From Gambelia wislizenii (lineage: Eukaryota > Chordata > Lepidosauria > Squamata > Crotaphytidae): a stretch of 64,000 bases of DNA. Positions 10,232 to 21,090 of this stretch are shown piece after piece. Each line of letters starts with the position of its first letter. Position 1 is the first letter of the stretch. The stretch spans positions 26,844,501-26,908,500 of the forward strand of contig JAUMIR010000003.1 in the NCBI GenBank assembly GCA_030847615.1, written 5' to 3'. Below the pieces are notes generated by a model. It searched no databases. It was not told the origin of the DNA and saw nothing but the letters and a program-made list of their open reading frames with translations. The position numbers were made by a program, and so were the translations under genes.

Positions 10232-10722
10232 ATTAGCTAACAGGGATCACCAGCATTGAGGCCATGATATTGAGAACATAGCTGCGCCGGGCAGGGCACA
10301 TTTCTAGGATGGAGGACCATTGCCTCCCAAAAATAGTACTCTACGGTGAACTCGCCACGGGTCACCGTAAGAGGGGTGCTCCAAAAAAGAGATACAAGGA
10401 CTCCCTGAAACAACATCTTAGGCTCGGCCAAATTGATCACCAACAATGGTCCGCCCTGGCCTCACATCGGGAGGCATGGAGATGCACTAACCACAATACT
10501 TCAGTCTTATTTGAGAACTCATGCCGAACAAGTCTTGAAGAGAAATGACAACACAGAAAGAATCACAACCCAGAAACATCACCCAAGGAGACCTTCTGCT
10601 GTGCTTTCTGCAACCGGACTTGTTTATTTCGGATTGGCCTTTTTAGTCATCAGCGCGCTTGATGAGAAAGTGCGGGATGAGTCCTTCCTGAATCTTCGTT
10701 TGCAAAGAAAAGCCAGAGATTA
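10232..10722 (+). mobile_element. LINE ORF2 C-terminus with zinc-finger motif, copy 1
   Basis: The plus strand encodes the end of a non-LTR retrotransposon polyprotein: a basic R-R-A-G-H-x-S-R-M-E-D segment, VLYGELATG, GAPKKRYKDSLKQHL, SALASHREAW, and a C-x2-C finger-like end, split by frameshifts at about 10430 and 10600. The copy at 59312-59800 on the other strand is nearly identical by eye. The clade cannot be fixed from this fragment; RTE-like or related LINEs use this type of C terminus. Confidence 0.6.
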
Positions 10723-11035
10723 ACAGGTGATCCTTTCCTTTTCTGTTGTTAAAAGGAATCCTGGGAAACGTTGTTTAGCTAGTTAATGTTGGTATCCTAG
10801 TTTTCCCACAGCCAGAATTAGCAATCCCATGGTTTCCTGGAAAAAGGAAATAATTACTAAACATTTGTAAGTTTGCTGTGTAGATAGCCATTCACATACA
10901 TCTTTACATGTGTTTTCTCCTTGCATAGTGTTCACCAGAGTAGAAGGAGATATCAGTTTGCCACAGAATACTGTGTCTTGTTCTGCCTTATGCAAAAGAA
11001 TAACATGACCGTTTGGCTAATGTGTGGTTTTTGTT

Positions 11036-11160
11036 CAAACTTGGGCAACTATAGCCTTCCAGAGCTTCCAGAGCTTTTGGGACTATAATACTCATAATCC
11101 CTCACCTTTGACTACTGGAAGCTGAATGTGAAAAACATCTTGAGAGCCACAGTTGCTCAT
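11036..11160. mobile_element. Palindromic MITE remnant (CCAGATGTTGT family)
   Basis: Decayed copy with GCCTTCCAGAGCTTCCAGAG and the ACTCATAATCCCTCACC core of the family at 7330-7500. Confidence 0.35.
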
Positions 11161-11166
11161 GCCTAC

Positions 11167-11241
11167 TCATAGAATCATAGACTCACAGAGTTGGAAGAGA
11201 CCATAAGGGCCATCCAGTCCAACCCCCTGGCATGCAGGAGA
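11167..11241 (-). mobile_element. CR1 3' tail fragment
   Basis: Starts with the reversed (CATAGAAT) tail and runs GTTGGAAGAGACC...CCATCCAGTCCAACCCCCTG, the last 75 bp of lizard CR1 on the minus strand. Confidence 0.8.
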
Positions 11242-12850
11242 TGAAGTATTTTGTTTTTACTAATGTACCTGTCTGTGTGGTGGGAAGTCCAAGATAAGAA
11301 GAAACAGTAAGTCCCAAATTTCATTAATGAAGTTGTCCTTCGCCAACAGAACTGCATTCTCCCTAATCTGTTCTTGGGTGTTAATAATTTTTGAATAAAA
11401 ATATTCAGCAGAATTTGCAGCCTTAGCAGTGAGAAGTGAACAGAGTGTGGACAATGAGGGAATAAAAACAAGTATGTTGCTCAAGGACAAAGGCTACAGA
11501 TTTTATGGATTACTGCCAGGGATGTAAAGAATACTTGTTAATAGTTGCATCCTTGGTGAAAAAAAGAGTGCCTAGACACTTGAGACCCCCAGTGAGAAAA
11601 TGGAGGAATAGCTGTAGAATTATTTATATTTTGTGACTCTTTGGGTGAAAATTTGTTTGCTCAAAATAACACACGCTTTTTCTGCACCCAAAATGCATTT
11701 TCTGCCTAGTACGCCACACTTTTCTTCAGGAATCATCCAATTTTGTGGAGAATACTCTGTTTCCTGCACAATAATGCTTTTCGCTTGTCAAGGCACCCTT
11801 TGAGTCTCAAAGCATCATTTGCACATGTGAATTTCCCTGAAAAGTGTCCTGAAACTTTGAAAATTGAAAAATGTCCAGAAACCCTTCTATTTTTGTGCAG
11901 TGGGTAGAAGAATAGTGAAATTATTTATTATTGTATGCAAGAACAAAGTAAGATTTACATCCGTAGTAATATCTGAAGAAACATGGCCTAGCACAGTGTT
12001 CCAGTCAATCTCCCTGTCACCTAACTGAAACCCACTCTCCCAGCCTGGTTTCAAGGGGAAGATTATGGAATGACTAGCTGGGATCCCACATGGATGAAGA
12101 CCACTGTGTGGTTCCCATCATCTGGGAGAGAAGCAGATCTAACAGCTCCCTACCAGGTCATGTCCCTGGACACCTCCACCCTGAGTCCCCCTAAGAAACA
12201 TCCAAACTGGGAATCAAAGGCATGCAAGCTTAGGTTCCCCCAAAATTGAATCTGTGCCATGCTAAAACTATCTAAAAAGTTGCAGCAGGAAAGAAACAGT
12301 GATGCAATGACATTAACTCAGTGCTTCTTGGGCTATCTGATGTGGGAAACTGGCTCCCACCCCCCAATCTGCAAGGACAGTAACATACTTGAGCCTATTG
12401 GCTGCAACTGCTTCTTTCATTCCTGGAAACTCACTGTGGATTAGAACTGGCCCATGGACCATCACTTTGATTAGCATGGATACAGCTTATAACCACATAA
12501 AAATCTGTAAGCAAAATCCAAGGGAGGGTAGGAAGAAAGTCAGAGGCTGAATATGAGGAATGCACTGGGGAAATGATTTTAAATTCCCCAGGCAGAGCAG
12601 ACCAAGTAAATAAATAAATAAATAAATAAATCCTCTGTCTACATCTGTCTGGGGAGGCGCCTGGATAGCTGGCCTAACCAGAAGACTCCTGATTGGCCAG
12701 CTGGAATAGTTGATCCTGGGATGTGCCCAGTGTGACACTACAAGAGGAGAAGTACCCACCAATGCTCTATATACCCTCGGCAGAGCACAAATAGGACCCA
12801 CAAGGAATGTTTGGGGACCCATGCTTTGTGTTGTGTTTTATTGAAGAGAA
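11242..12850. other. Intron, no gene recognised
   Basis: Only an (AAAT)n microsatellite at about 12606-12631 stands out. Predicted small ORFs are short, without family signatures and without splice context. Confidence 0.4.
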
Positions 12851-13262
12851 AATCATAGAAACATAGAGTTGGAAGAGACCACAAGAGCCATCCGGTCCAA
12901 CCCTCTGCCATGCAGGAATACACAATCAAATCACTCCCAACAGAAGGCCATCCAGCCTCTGTTTAAAAACCTCCAAAGAAGGAGACTCCACCACACTCTG
13001 AGGCAGTACATTCCACTTCTGAATAGCTTTTACTGTCAGGAAGTTCTTCCTAATGTTTAGGTGGAATCTCTTTTGCTGTAGTTAGAATCCATTGCTCCAT
13101 GTCCTAGTCTCTGGAGCAGCAGAACACAAGCTTGCTCCATCCTCAGTATGACATCCCTTCAAATATTTAAACATGGCTATCATGTCACCTCTTAACCTTC
13201 TCTTTTCCAGGCTACATACTGAGCTCCCTAAGTTGCTCCTCATAGGACATGGCTTCCGGACC
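12851..13262 (-). mobile_element. CR1 LINE 3' fragment
   Basis: Minus-strand CR1: the tail at 12851, then the 3' UTR block and the C-terminal ORF2 region (LKRLDGHL-type, FHLNIRKNFLTV-type and LRGDMIAMFKYLKG blocks) out to about 13262. Several stops and indels. Lies 520 bp from EGF exon 7. Confidence 0.85.
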
Positions 13263-13784
13263 TTCCACAAAATGTTGCCAAGGCATTTGTCTAATGATGA
13301 CTTGCCCCAAATCACCCAAGTAAAATGAAAGGGCATATGAACCAACATATTCTTCATCTGTCTGAAACTGCTACTGTACTAGATTGTTTATTCCACATTA
13401 CCTTAGCCAACAAAACTATAGAATAGAGATTCTTTTTGTTACAGATGAAGAGCTACTTTGCTTGGAGAATTTAATTATTCCTGAGAGGAGAATGGCCTCT
13501 AGACAGGTCACTAAAAACTGATGTACTCTAGGAGGAAGAAAATCCTGGGCCAGACCTCCGGCCATTACATGGAAATCTGTATGTGGAAATTTCTCTGGAA
13601 AGTAAATGTGTGTAAGGCTGAGCGTCAGTGTTTATATCATTATATTTCAGGGAGCTTACTTCCTCCTATCCTGCTTTTGGCTCCACATAGGAGGCATCTG
13701 ACTGTCCCTTGTGGGAAGCACGATGTTGGGCTAAAGAAGCCTTCAGTGTGAACCAGCAGTGTTATTATGATCATACACACTTAC

Positions 13785-13913
13785 TTTTACCACAGTCTGC
13801 TCCAATGAATCCTGACGGGCAGTCACAGGCTCCTGTCACAGCATTACAATGCCCTCCATTTAGACACTGGCACGTTTTCTGACAGTATGGTCCATAAGTA
13901 CCTTTTGGACAAC
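13785..13913 (-). CDS. MEGF6: MEGF6-like exon, EGF repeat 7 of the window
   Basis: 129 bp, phase 1-1, acceptor ACAG and donor GTAAGT. It encodes [29 protein letters not shown] and ends GFIGADCGK, eight cysteines in standard spacing. It follows the 23 kb intron, so any intron-retained or skipped isoform would most likely involve this junction; skipping would keep the reading frame because the exon is symmetric. Confidence 0.88.
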
Positions 13914-14169
13914 CTGTTTAAATCAGAAAAAGCAGCTTCTGTAAATGCAACTATTTTGTATATAAGGAGATATAAACCCCAATTGCATACGAAGAGGAGA
14001 GTTTAACAGACCAGTAGGGCAGGAGGGTCTCATTTTTAGCAGGATGGGTAGGTAATGGTAGATTTCTCACAAACAATCTTTACCCCCCTGTAGTTTCCTC
14101 AGCCCAATACTTTTCCCTCTGCCAAGCTCACTTCCTGAACTCAGCTGAGAAGGAAAAATCAACTGGAGG

Positions 14170-14372
14170 TAGGGACCAGGACTCTGGTAATCAGGGTTTA
14201 AATCCCTGCATGGACATGAAAACCCACTTAGGCAAATCACACTCTCTCAGCCTCAGAGGAAGGAAATGGCAAACCTCCTCTGAACAAGTCTTGCACAAAA
14301 ACCCCTGTGATAGGGTCGTCATAAGTTGAAAATGTCTCGAAGACACATAACAACAACAACAACAACAACAGA
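14170..14372 (+). mobile_element. Sauria-type tRNA SINE with (ACA)n tail
   Basis: tRNA-like box B (GGTTTAAATCCCTGC at 14197-14211), then the body CAGAGGAAGGAAATGGCAAA, the BovB-like 3' end GTCGTCATAAGTTGAAAATG, and an (ACA)n tail at 14348-14371. Sauria SINEs are found in squamates and share their 3' end with BovB LINEs, which mobilise them. Confidence 0.8.
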
Positions 14373-15164
14373 ACAGTGGAGATATGAACTTTGGGACAAG
14401 CAGAATCCAGCTTTATACATGACTAGAGCTGACTTGTTCTAACAAACAGAACTTACTGAATCATTTCAAGCATGTCTATTAGTTTCTACGCCAATAGAAT
14501 GTTAGGTCAACATGGTCTACTGTTTTTGTGCTGGGAGAAGCTAAACAAATCCAGTCAGTTCTAATGCCCTAATGCTTTTGGCACACAAAAAGTACCAGCA
14601 TTTTGGCTCAGTAGATCCAATAATGACAAAAATCCTCTGGGCCAGGGTAAGTAACTGTCAGGGATGAGGGTCTCCCCTTGCCCCACCCACATGCCCTCCA
14701 AAATTTGGGTGGGATACCTTTTAAAAAAATAAATTCAAAATGTTCTCCAAACCCTCTTGGGGCAGGGGAACAATTTCACCATATTTTTAGTTTTAGGCTC
14801 AAGAGAGGCCTTTCTAAAATCAGGAAGTCAACTGGAATTCAACTAAGTCAAAACAGCCTTTCTCCCCATCCCTCCAAAAAAATCCATGACTAAATCTTCC
14901 TCACCTCCTAGAGTAGTGGTTCTCAAATTATCTGATGGCAGGGAGGGAAACGGTATATTTCCTTCCAGTATACATGCGACTAGAAAAGGTATATTTCCCT
15001 CCAGTATACCTGCAACTAGTACAATGTTTCAATTGTTTCTTTCTTTCCTGGAAATGGTGCAGAACCTCAGAGCATGTCCCAAACACCTTATTTCCACCCC
15101 TCCCCAGAACAGTCTTCACTAAGTCCAATGAGTTTTGTGTCATTGTCACAATATCATCTGCATA
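14373..15164. other. Intron, nothing firmly recognised
   Basis: Low-complexity and unique-looking sequence. A GTATATTTCC...CCAGTATAC word repeats as two units at 14950-15010. The words GTGGTTCTCAAA at 14918 suggest an old hAT end but no partner end was found. Confidence 0.3.
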
Positions 15165-15680
15165 AGATCATCTCAGCTTGAACTGTTCTTTACCCTTACC
15201 CCATAGATTTTGTTGCCTTGTCTGATATCTCTCAGTAAGGTCTTCAACACCAAAATAAGCAGTAAAGGTGAGAGGGGACAACTTTGTCTGGTCCCCTTTT
15301 GTATTTCAATTGATTTTTTGCATTGCCATTTACTAAAATCTTGGCCTTTTCAACTGAGTCTTTATTGCCCGAATAATATTTTCACCAAAATCAATCCAAT
15401 ACTTGAAATAAGTAATTCCAAGAAATATTTTCAAATGCTTTCTCTGCATCTTTAAAAAAATAAATCACTCAAAACAGGCTTTTTGTCATTATGATGCTTC
15501 AAAAATTCAATAATGTTAAGAACAGTTCTTAGATTATTCTTTAATTGTCTTTTTGGCAAATAATAATAATAATAATAAAATAAACCCACTCTGATCCTCA
15601 TGGATATTCTGAGAAATCCTTGATCGCTCACTTCATAATGTAAAATAATCTGTGCAGCTAAGAAAGTAAAGAAATCCATT
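15165..15680 (-). mobile_element. L1-type reverse transcriptase fragment
   Basis: Minus-strand frames match L1 ORF2: DQSGF, then PKRQLKNNLRTVLNIIEFLK, HHNDKKPV, and the block before the catalytic core (GT-R-Q-x-CPLSPLL type near 15280) in the usual order. Frameshifts and an AT-rich expansion at 15560 break it. Confidence 0.7.
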
Positions 15681-16259
15681 TACTTGCTATAAAAATGAAG
15701 ATCCAAGCTGGTTTGAACAGTGGCCTACATTCTCCTTTTGTTTTGACTAGAGGAGACCCATTGGAGCTATTAGATTTATCTATGTCTTGACTCAGCATGC
15801 AACAATTGATTGAATGGGTCTAACTCTTGGTGGGACTAACCAATAGGATGCTAGCCACTGTGTGTTTTCAGAGGGTTAAATAATTTTCTGTAAGTATTCA
15901 TGAGCCAATGGCACTATCTTTTTGCGGTGATAGGACTGTGTTCTTCTGTGAGGTAAGAGGCTATGTTGACAGCAGCAGTGCTGCTGGTAGGGTCTCCCAT
16001 GTTAGACAGGCTTTTTCTGAGGAGCCCGAACAAATATGCCAAACAGCTCCAGGGCAGCAGCAGTAGCAGGGGTGACACTGGCAGAGGATCTGTCAGAGAT
16101 GATGGCAGTGGCACCATAGCTAACAATTGTTAGTACTGCACATAAGGAAGCATGGTAAACCCCTTTAAATGTGTTTTACCATGAAAACCCTATGATGAGA
16201 TAATCCAAAATGAAACGAGAGAGACAGTGGGCCATCAGCATCTGCTGGGGTTTGATTCC

Positions 16260-17262
16260 AAATAATAATAAAATTTATTTCTATCCCGCCCCTCTGCAAT
16301 GCAATCAGGGCAACTTACAGTATAACAACTCCATAATTACATCAGTACCCTAACCCACCCACCCCTTAAGACAATATTAAACTAGAAAAGATTAAAACAT
16401 ACAATAATTTTTTTTAAAAAAAACACCATACAGCAACTAATCATAGCAGCATAGAATAATTCAATGGCAGCTCAAAGGGGGGAAAAAAACAGTCAAATCT
16501 TTGGGTCAGGATAGCTATTCAGGAAAGGCCTGCCAGAAAAGATCCATCTTGACAGCTTTTTTGAAGCTGTCTAGGGTGGTAATAAGACAGATCTTGTCCA
16601 GCAGGCCATTCCATAATCTGGGAGCAATAGCAGAGAAGGACCTCTGGGAGGTCACCGACAGCCTTGTTTTCATAGGTTGTAACAGATTCCTCCCAGAGGA
16701 CCAAAGTGTGTGGGGAGGATCGTATGGCAAGAGGTGGTCCAAGAGGTAAGTTGGCCTCAAGCCATGTAGGCCTTTAAAGGTCATAACCAGCACCTTGTAC
16801 TGTGCCCGGAAACTAATAGGCAGCCAGTGGAGAGTTTTTAGCACAGCTGTTATGTGCTCTCTTCTGGAAATGCCAGAAATCAACCTGGCTGCCATGTTCT
16901 GAACTAGTTGAAGTTTCCGAGTCAAGCACAAGGGTAGCCCCATGTACAGCATATTATAAAAGTCGAGACGGGAGGTTACCAATGCATGTACCACAGTTTC
17001 GAGGTCCCTGATTTCCAGGAAAGGGTGCAGCTGGCATATCAGCCGAAGTTGATAACAGGCACTCCTGACCATCGCATTTACCTGATTAGACATCAGGAGC
17101 GATGGGTCCAGGAGCACCCCCAGACTGCGAACACAGTCCTTGGAGGAGAGTGTGACTCCATCCAGGATTGGAAGTTGTATTCTCAGACCTGGTTTTGGGC
17201 CTGTAACTGTTAGTACCTCCGTTAGTCTGGATTCATTCTCAATTTGTTTTTCCTCATCCAGT
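16260..17262 (-). mobile_element. L2-clade LINE 3' part with readable ORF
   Basis: The minus-strand frame 17117-16515 (about 200 codons) encodes the C-terminal ORF2 region of an L2-like non-LTR retrotransposon: ALVTSRLDFYNMLYMGLP, LQLVQNMAARLI, REHITAVLKTLHWLPISFRA, KVLVMTFKGLHGLRPTYL, RSFSAIAPRLWN and a final SFKKAVKMDLF. The catalytic YADD core lies 5' of this part and is absent. The 3' UTR runs to about 16260 with an AATAAT tail. Neighbour copies at 18398-18760, 32375-32720 and 58303-59308 are more decayed. The intact frame makes it look younger than those. Confidence 0.8.
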
Positions 17263-18249
17263 CTATTACTCCCATGGGTACCAAAATCTGTGGATGTTCA
17301 GTCCCTCTACAGATGTCCCTTCACATTTGCGGGGGTTATGGGTGCAAGACCCCTGTGAATGTGAAAAAAAGCAAATAAAAATTTAAGTACAGCCCAGACC
17401 GCCACCACAACCCAGCACACCTAGGCCTCCTCCGCTGCTGCCAACATGCCCTTGACACCATGTGCCCTGTCACTGCCACCATGTCCCTGCTGCCATATGC
17501 CCGATCACCACCACTATGCCCCCACCGCCATACCTCAGGGGCCTCCACCACTGCATCCGCCATGCCACCGCCGCTGTCACCATCATACCTCCAGGGCTTC
17601 CACCACTGTGTCCACCATGCCGCCTTAGTGAGTGCCCTTAGCACCCCACTTTAATTGGCCTTTGCCCCACACACACAAGGGATGAAAGCTGATTAAAGTG
17701 GGGCACTCACTCAGGAAACCGTGCTGCATCAGGGTCATGGATGAAGAAGAAAGGGGGAGGATTAGCAAAATCTCTTGCCCCCTTCTTCACCCATGGCCTG
17801 TTGCGGTGCGGATCCAGCCAGCGAAGAGGAAACAGGGTGAAAAGACCTTGTTAATCTTCCCCCTTTCTTCTTCATTCATGGCCCTGCTGCAGCGCGGATC
17901 GGCTGGCGAAGAGGAAAGGTGGTGGACTAGCAAAGTCTCTTTGCCCAGTTTCCTCTTCACCAGTCCAATCCATGGTGCCACGGGGCCATGGACGAAGAAG
18001 AAAGGGGGAGGATTAGCAAAGGAGGAGCAATCCTCCAGAAGCTTTCCACAAACAGATGAAACCGCAAAAGTTGAAGCCGCGAATGTGCAGGGTCAACTGT
18101 ATATACAATGGCATAGTAAAATGGTATCCCTTATATAAAATGGTGAACAGCAAGTTTGCTTTTTGGTTTCCCCCCCACCGCCCAAAATTTTAAACTGTGG
18201 TTGGTTAAATCTGTGGGTGTAGAACGTAAGGATATGGAGGACTAACTAT
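17263..18249. mobile_element. Outer Tigger-like MITE split by a second one
   Basis: Left piece 17263-17309 (CCCATGGGTACCAAAATCTG, TGGATGTTCA) and right piece 18100-18249 (ACAATGGCATAGTAAAATGG...GGTTAAATCTGTGG, ending ACTAACTATA) reunite into one Tigger-like MITE like those at 34221 and 61511. It is interrupted at a TA by the larger element 17310-18099. Confidence 0.6.
17310..18099. mobile_element. Inner 790-bp Tigger-like element with internal repeats
   Basis: Flanked by TA; termini CAGATGTCCCTTCACATT and, inward from 18099, CAGTTGACCCTGCACATT. The interior contains a GC-rich CCACCATGCC-like degenerate tandem (17400-17625) and a block around ATGGATGAAGAAGAAAGGGG occurring direct at 17738 and 17986 and inverted near 17850-17880. 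A 146-codon plus-strand frame (17698-18138) overruns the element end and is not a gene. Confidence 0.65.
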
Positions 18250-18397
18250 AGTGCTAGAATGTGAGACTTCCAGGGAGGATGGCACTCAATGAGCTAGCTA
18301 CCACTTGAAGACTTCTTCCAAATGTATCAAGGGAGTCTTTTTTCTTCCACCAGCCTCTACATTTCTTATGATTTCCATTTTATGATGATGCTGATGA

Positions 18398-18760
18398 CAT
18401 TTATTTATTTCTTACCAGCCTCTCCCTGTGGATTGAGGCAGGGAACAACACAATGACGTATAAACATAATATTAGTTAAAAACGTATCAGTTAAAACTTA
18501 CCAATTTAAAAGAACAGAAAAGACCAAGACATTTTCAAACAATCAGTACACTTAAAATTCACAATTAAAATAATCTCAATAGGCCTGCTGGAAGAGACTA
18601 GTCTTTAATGCTACTTTAAATTCTAACAGTGTATTTAACTGTTGTATCTCTTCTGGCAGGCCATTCCAGAGTCTAGGGGCAGCTGAAGAAAAAGTCCTCT
18701 GGGTGGCAGCTGACAACCTAGTCCTAGGTGGCTGAAGCAAATGTTCCCCAGATGATGATG
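18398..18760 (-). mobile_element. L2-like LINE 3' fragment
   Basis: TTATTTATTTCTTACCAGCC tail followed by a block (GGCAGGCCATTCCAGAGTCT...AAAGTCCTCTGGG) matching 16607-16660 of the L2 copy. Ends in a (GAT)n microsatellite at 18751-18773. Confidence 0.55.
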
Positions 18761-18773
18761 ATGATGATGATGA

Positions 18774-20125
18774 TTTACAGTAGAATCATCTAGAGTAGAA
18801 TCCCATTCTTTCCCAGATCAAGGTTTTTAGCGTTGTTTACTGTAGAGTTGCGGCTGCAACCTGACCATATTTCTGTTTGTCCAGCCCACCTTCATCATCC
18901 TCCCTTTGCCAATGCTGCTAAAAAAAAAAACTTTGAACTAGAGAGAGGAAGAGGAGGAAAAGGTGTCTGAGCAGGAATAAAAATATTTTGTAAAAAGGAG
19001 CTTCTTTGTCAGAGGCTTTACTAACTGAAGTATGCCTGTAGATCAATCTTCTAGAAACACACTCTGTGGCTAGTAAAGCTAAAACATTGTTCTTGAAGCA
19101 AGATTTGTTTGCATCCTACAACTCACAGCCTCTGTTCAAAGTTGTAGGTAACAGGGGCATTTAGTATGTGCTTTGTCTGTTTGGTTTTTGCAGAGCAATT
19201 AAAAAAGCTGGTAAGGAAAATTCCCGTGACATGCTACTGCTGTGAAAGGATTTAGGAACTGTTGGTCATGGCAAGTCTAATCCAGGCCAGAAGGAAGAAA
19301 TCAGGAAATGACTTAGGCTGCTGGCTGCCATTCCTGCAGTTCCCAGAAAAAACATAACACAGATACACAGGAAACTGTTAAATTAGAAAATGTCTTTATT
19401 AGATAACTGGCAGTTGGAAGCTGAAAATCTTTTTTTAATGGATGCTTGGCCCATGAAAGTGGCAGCTCTCAGAGTAAACTGGCCTCACTGTCTCTTCATT
19501 TGGGGAAAGTATTAACAGACAAGAATTCTGTGTTAAATGATAATTGAGTTTTAAGTGTTGCTGCAGGCTTGTATCATCTGTATGTGTTGCTCCCAAATGA
19601 ACTTAAATAAATAAAAACTTACGAGGGTAAGTGTACTGTTAAAACAGAGGATTACATAAATTACCGCAACCGTTTCCAATCATGGAACAAAAGTGTGTCA
19701 TCTTGAACTGGGAAACAATTCCACTGGCTTTGCCAAAAAGGGGGTGGGGTGGGAGAAAGATCCAGACTCAGGTGTTTGATGCTGAGTAAATTCCAAGCTA
19801 TTTAAACAAAAGCCAAATAAACAGTGACCATAAAGGAAGTGGGGTTGGTGAAAGAGACATTCATCGAAAGACAAGCCAAATGAGGTCATTATATTGAGGG
19901 TGTGCTCTATAGAGTGATTCACTTCTCTTTGCCAGGAAAACCAAGATTTCAAATATATGGTATGTATACAAGAACGTGCAGAATTCAAGGCCTGTTTTGT
20001 GTGTGTGTTTTAAAGAAACCTCTCCAAACAGAGGGAAACTGATGGATTCAGATGGGTTATTTGGGTGCTTATTGTATATGTATGCACCAAAAGGCTTTGG
20101 GTGTGTGTGTTGTAGTTGCTCATGA
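18774..20125. other. Intron, nothing recognised
   Basis: No repeat family, RNA gene or credible ORF found. The short frames here lack family features. Confidence 0.35.
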
Positions 20126-21090
20126 ACTGTTAACTGCTGTAAAGTTGATTTTGACTTATGGCACCCCAATGAATGAGAGACCTCTAAGTCACCTTGTCCT
20201 CAACAGCCCTACTCAGGCCTTGCAGGCTCAGGATCATGGCTTTCCTGATTGAATCCATCCATCTGGAATGCACTCTTCCTCTTTTCCTACTGCCCTCCAC
20301 TTTACCAAGCATTATTGTCTTTTCTAGTGCGTAATGTCTTCTTATCTTATGTCCAAAGTACAACAGTCTCAATTTAATCATCTTGTCTTCTAGTGAGAAT
20401 TCATGCCTGATTTGCTCTAGGATCCATTTATTTCTCTTTTTAGCAGTCCATGGTATTTGCAGAACTCTTCCCCAGCACCACATTTCAAATGAATTGATTT
20501 TCTTCCTATCTGCTTTTGTCACTGTCCAGCTTTCACAATCATACATAGAAATTGGAAATACAATGGCATTGACAATCCTAACTTTAGTATTCAATTATGT
20601 ATATTGACAGTTCAGGATCTTGTCTAGTTCCTTCATAGCTGCCCTTCCAAGTCTAGTCTGCTTCTGATTTCTTGACTGCAATCTCCATTCTGATTAATGC
20701 TTGAATCAAAATATGGAAAATCTTGAACTATTTCCATGTCATACTCATCTACTTTAAAGTTATGTAAATCATCTGTTGTCATTTTTGTTTTCTTAATGTT
20801 CAGGTGTAAACCTGCCTTTGCACTTTCTGCCTTGACTTTCTTCAGTAATTGTTCCAAGTCTTTGCTATTTTCTGCTAGTAGCATGGTGTCATTTGCATAT
20901 CTTAAATTGTTGATGTTCCTTCCTCCAATTTTCATGCCTCCTTCCTTAAAATTCTATCCTGCTTTAGGTATGACATGTTCAACATGCAAGTTAAACAGCT
21001 AGGATGATAAAATGCAGCCTTGTCTTACCCCTTTTCCAATTAGAAACCATTCAGTTTTTCCATACTCTGTCTTGACAGTACCCTCTTGTG
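20126..21090 (-). mobile_element. BovB (RTE) LINE 3' part
   Basis: Two minus-strand frames encode BovB ORF2. The first (20935-20633) has the end of the reverse-transcriptase core: IGGRNINNLRYANDTMLLAE, with YAND where YADD is expected, so the catalytic site is lost. The second (20594-20184) is the C-terminal region: VFPISMYDCESWTVTKADRK, FEMWCWGRVLQIPWTAKKRN, EKTIMLGKVEGSRKRGR. The 3' end near 20130 has the GACTTATGGCACCCC word shared with Sauria SINE tails. BovB is a squamate-rich family with known horizontal spread. Confidence 0.85.

Noticed and set aside
14345..14371. Short tandem ACA units as a possible CRISPR-like array
   Set aside because: It is the A-rich tail of a Sauria SINE; no spacers and the genome is vertebrate.
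16515..17117. 200-codon minus-strand ORF as a host gene
   Set aside because: Matches the C-terminal region of an L2-type LINE polyprotein.
17698..18138. 146-codon plus-strand ORF
   Set aside because: Runs across the end of one Tigger-like element into another and consists of repeated non-coding blocks.
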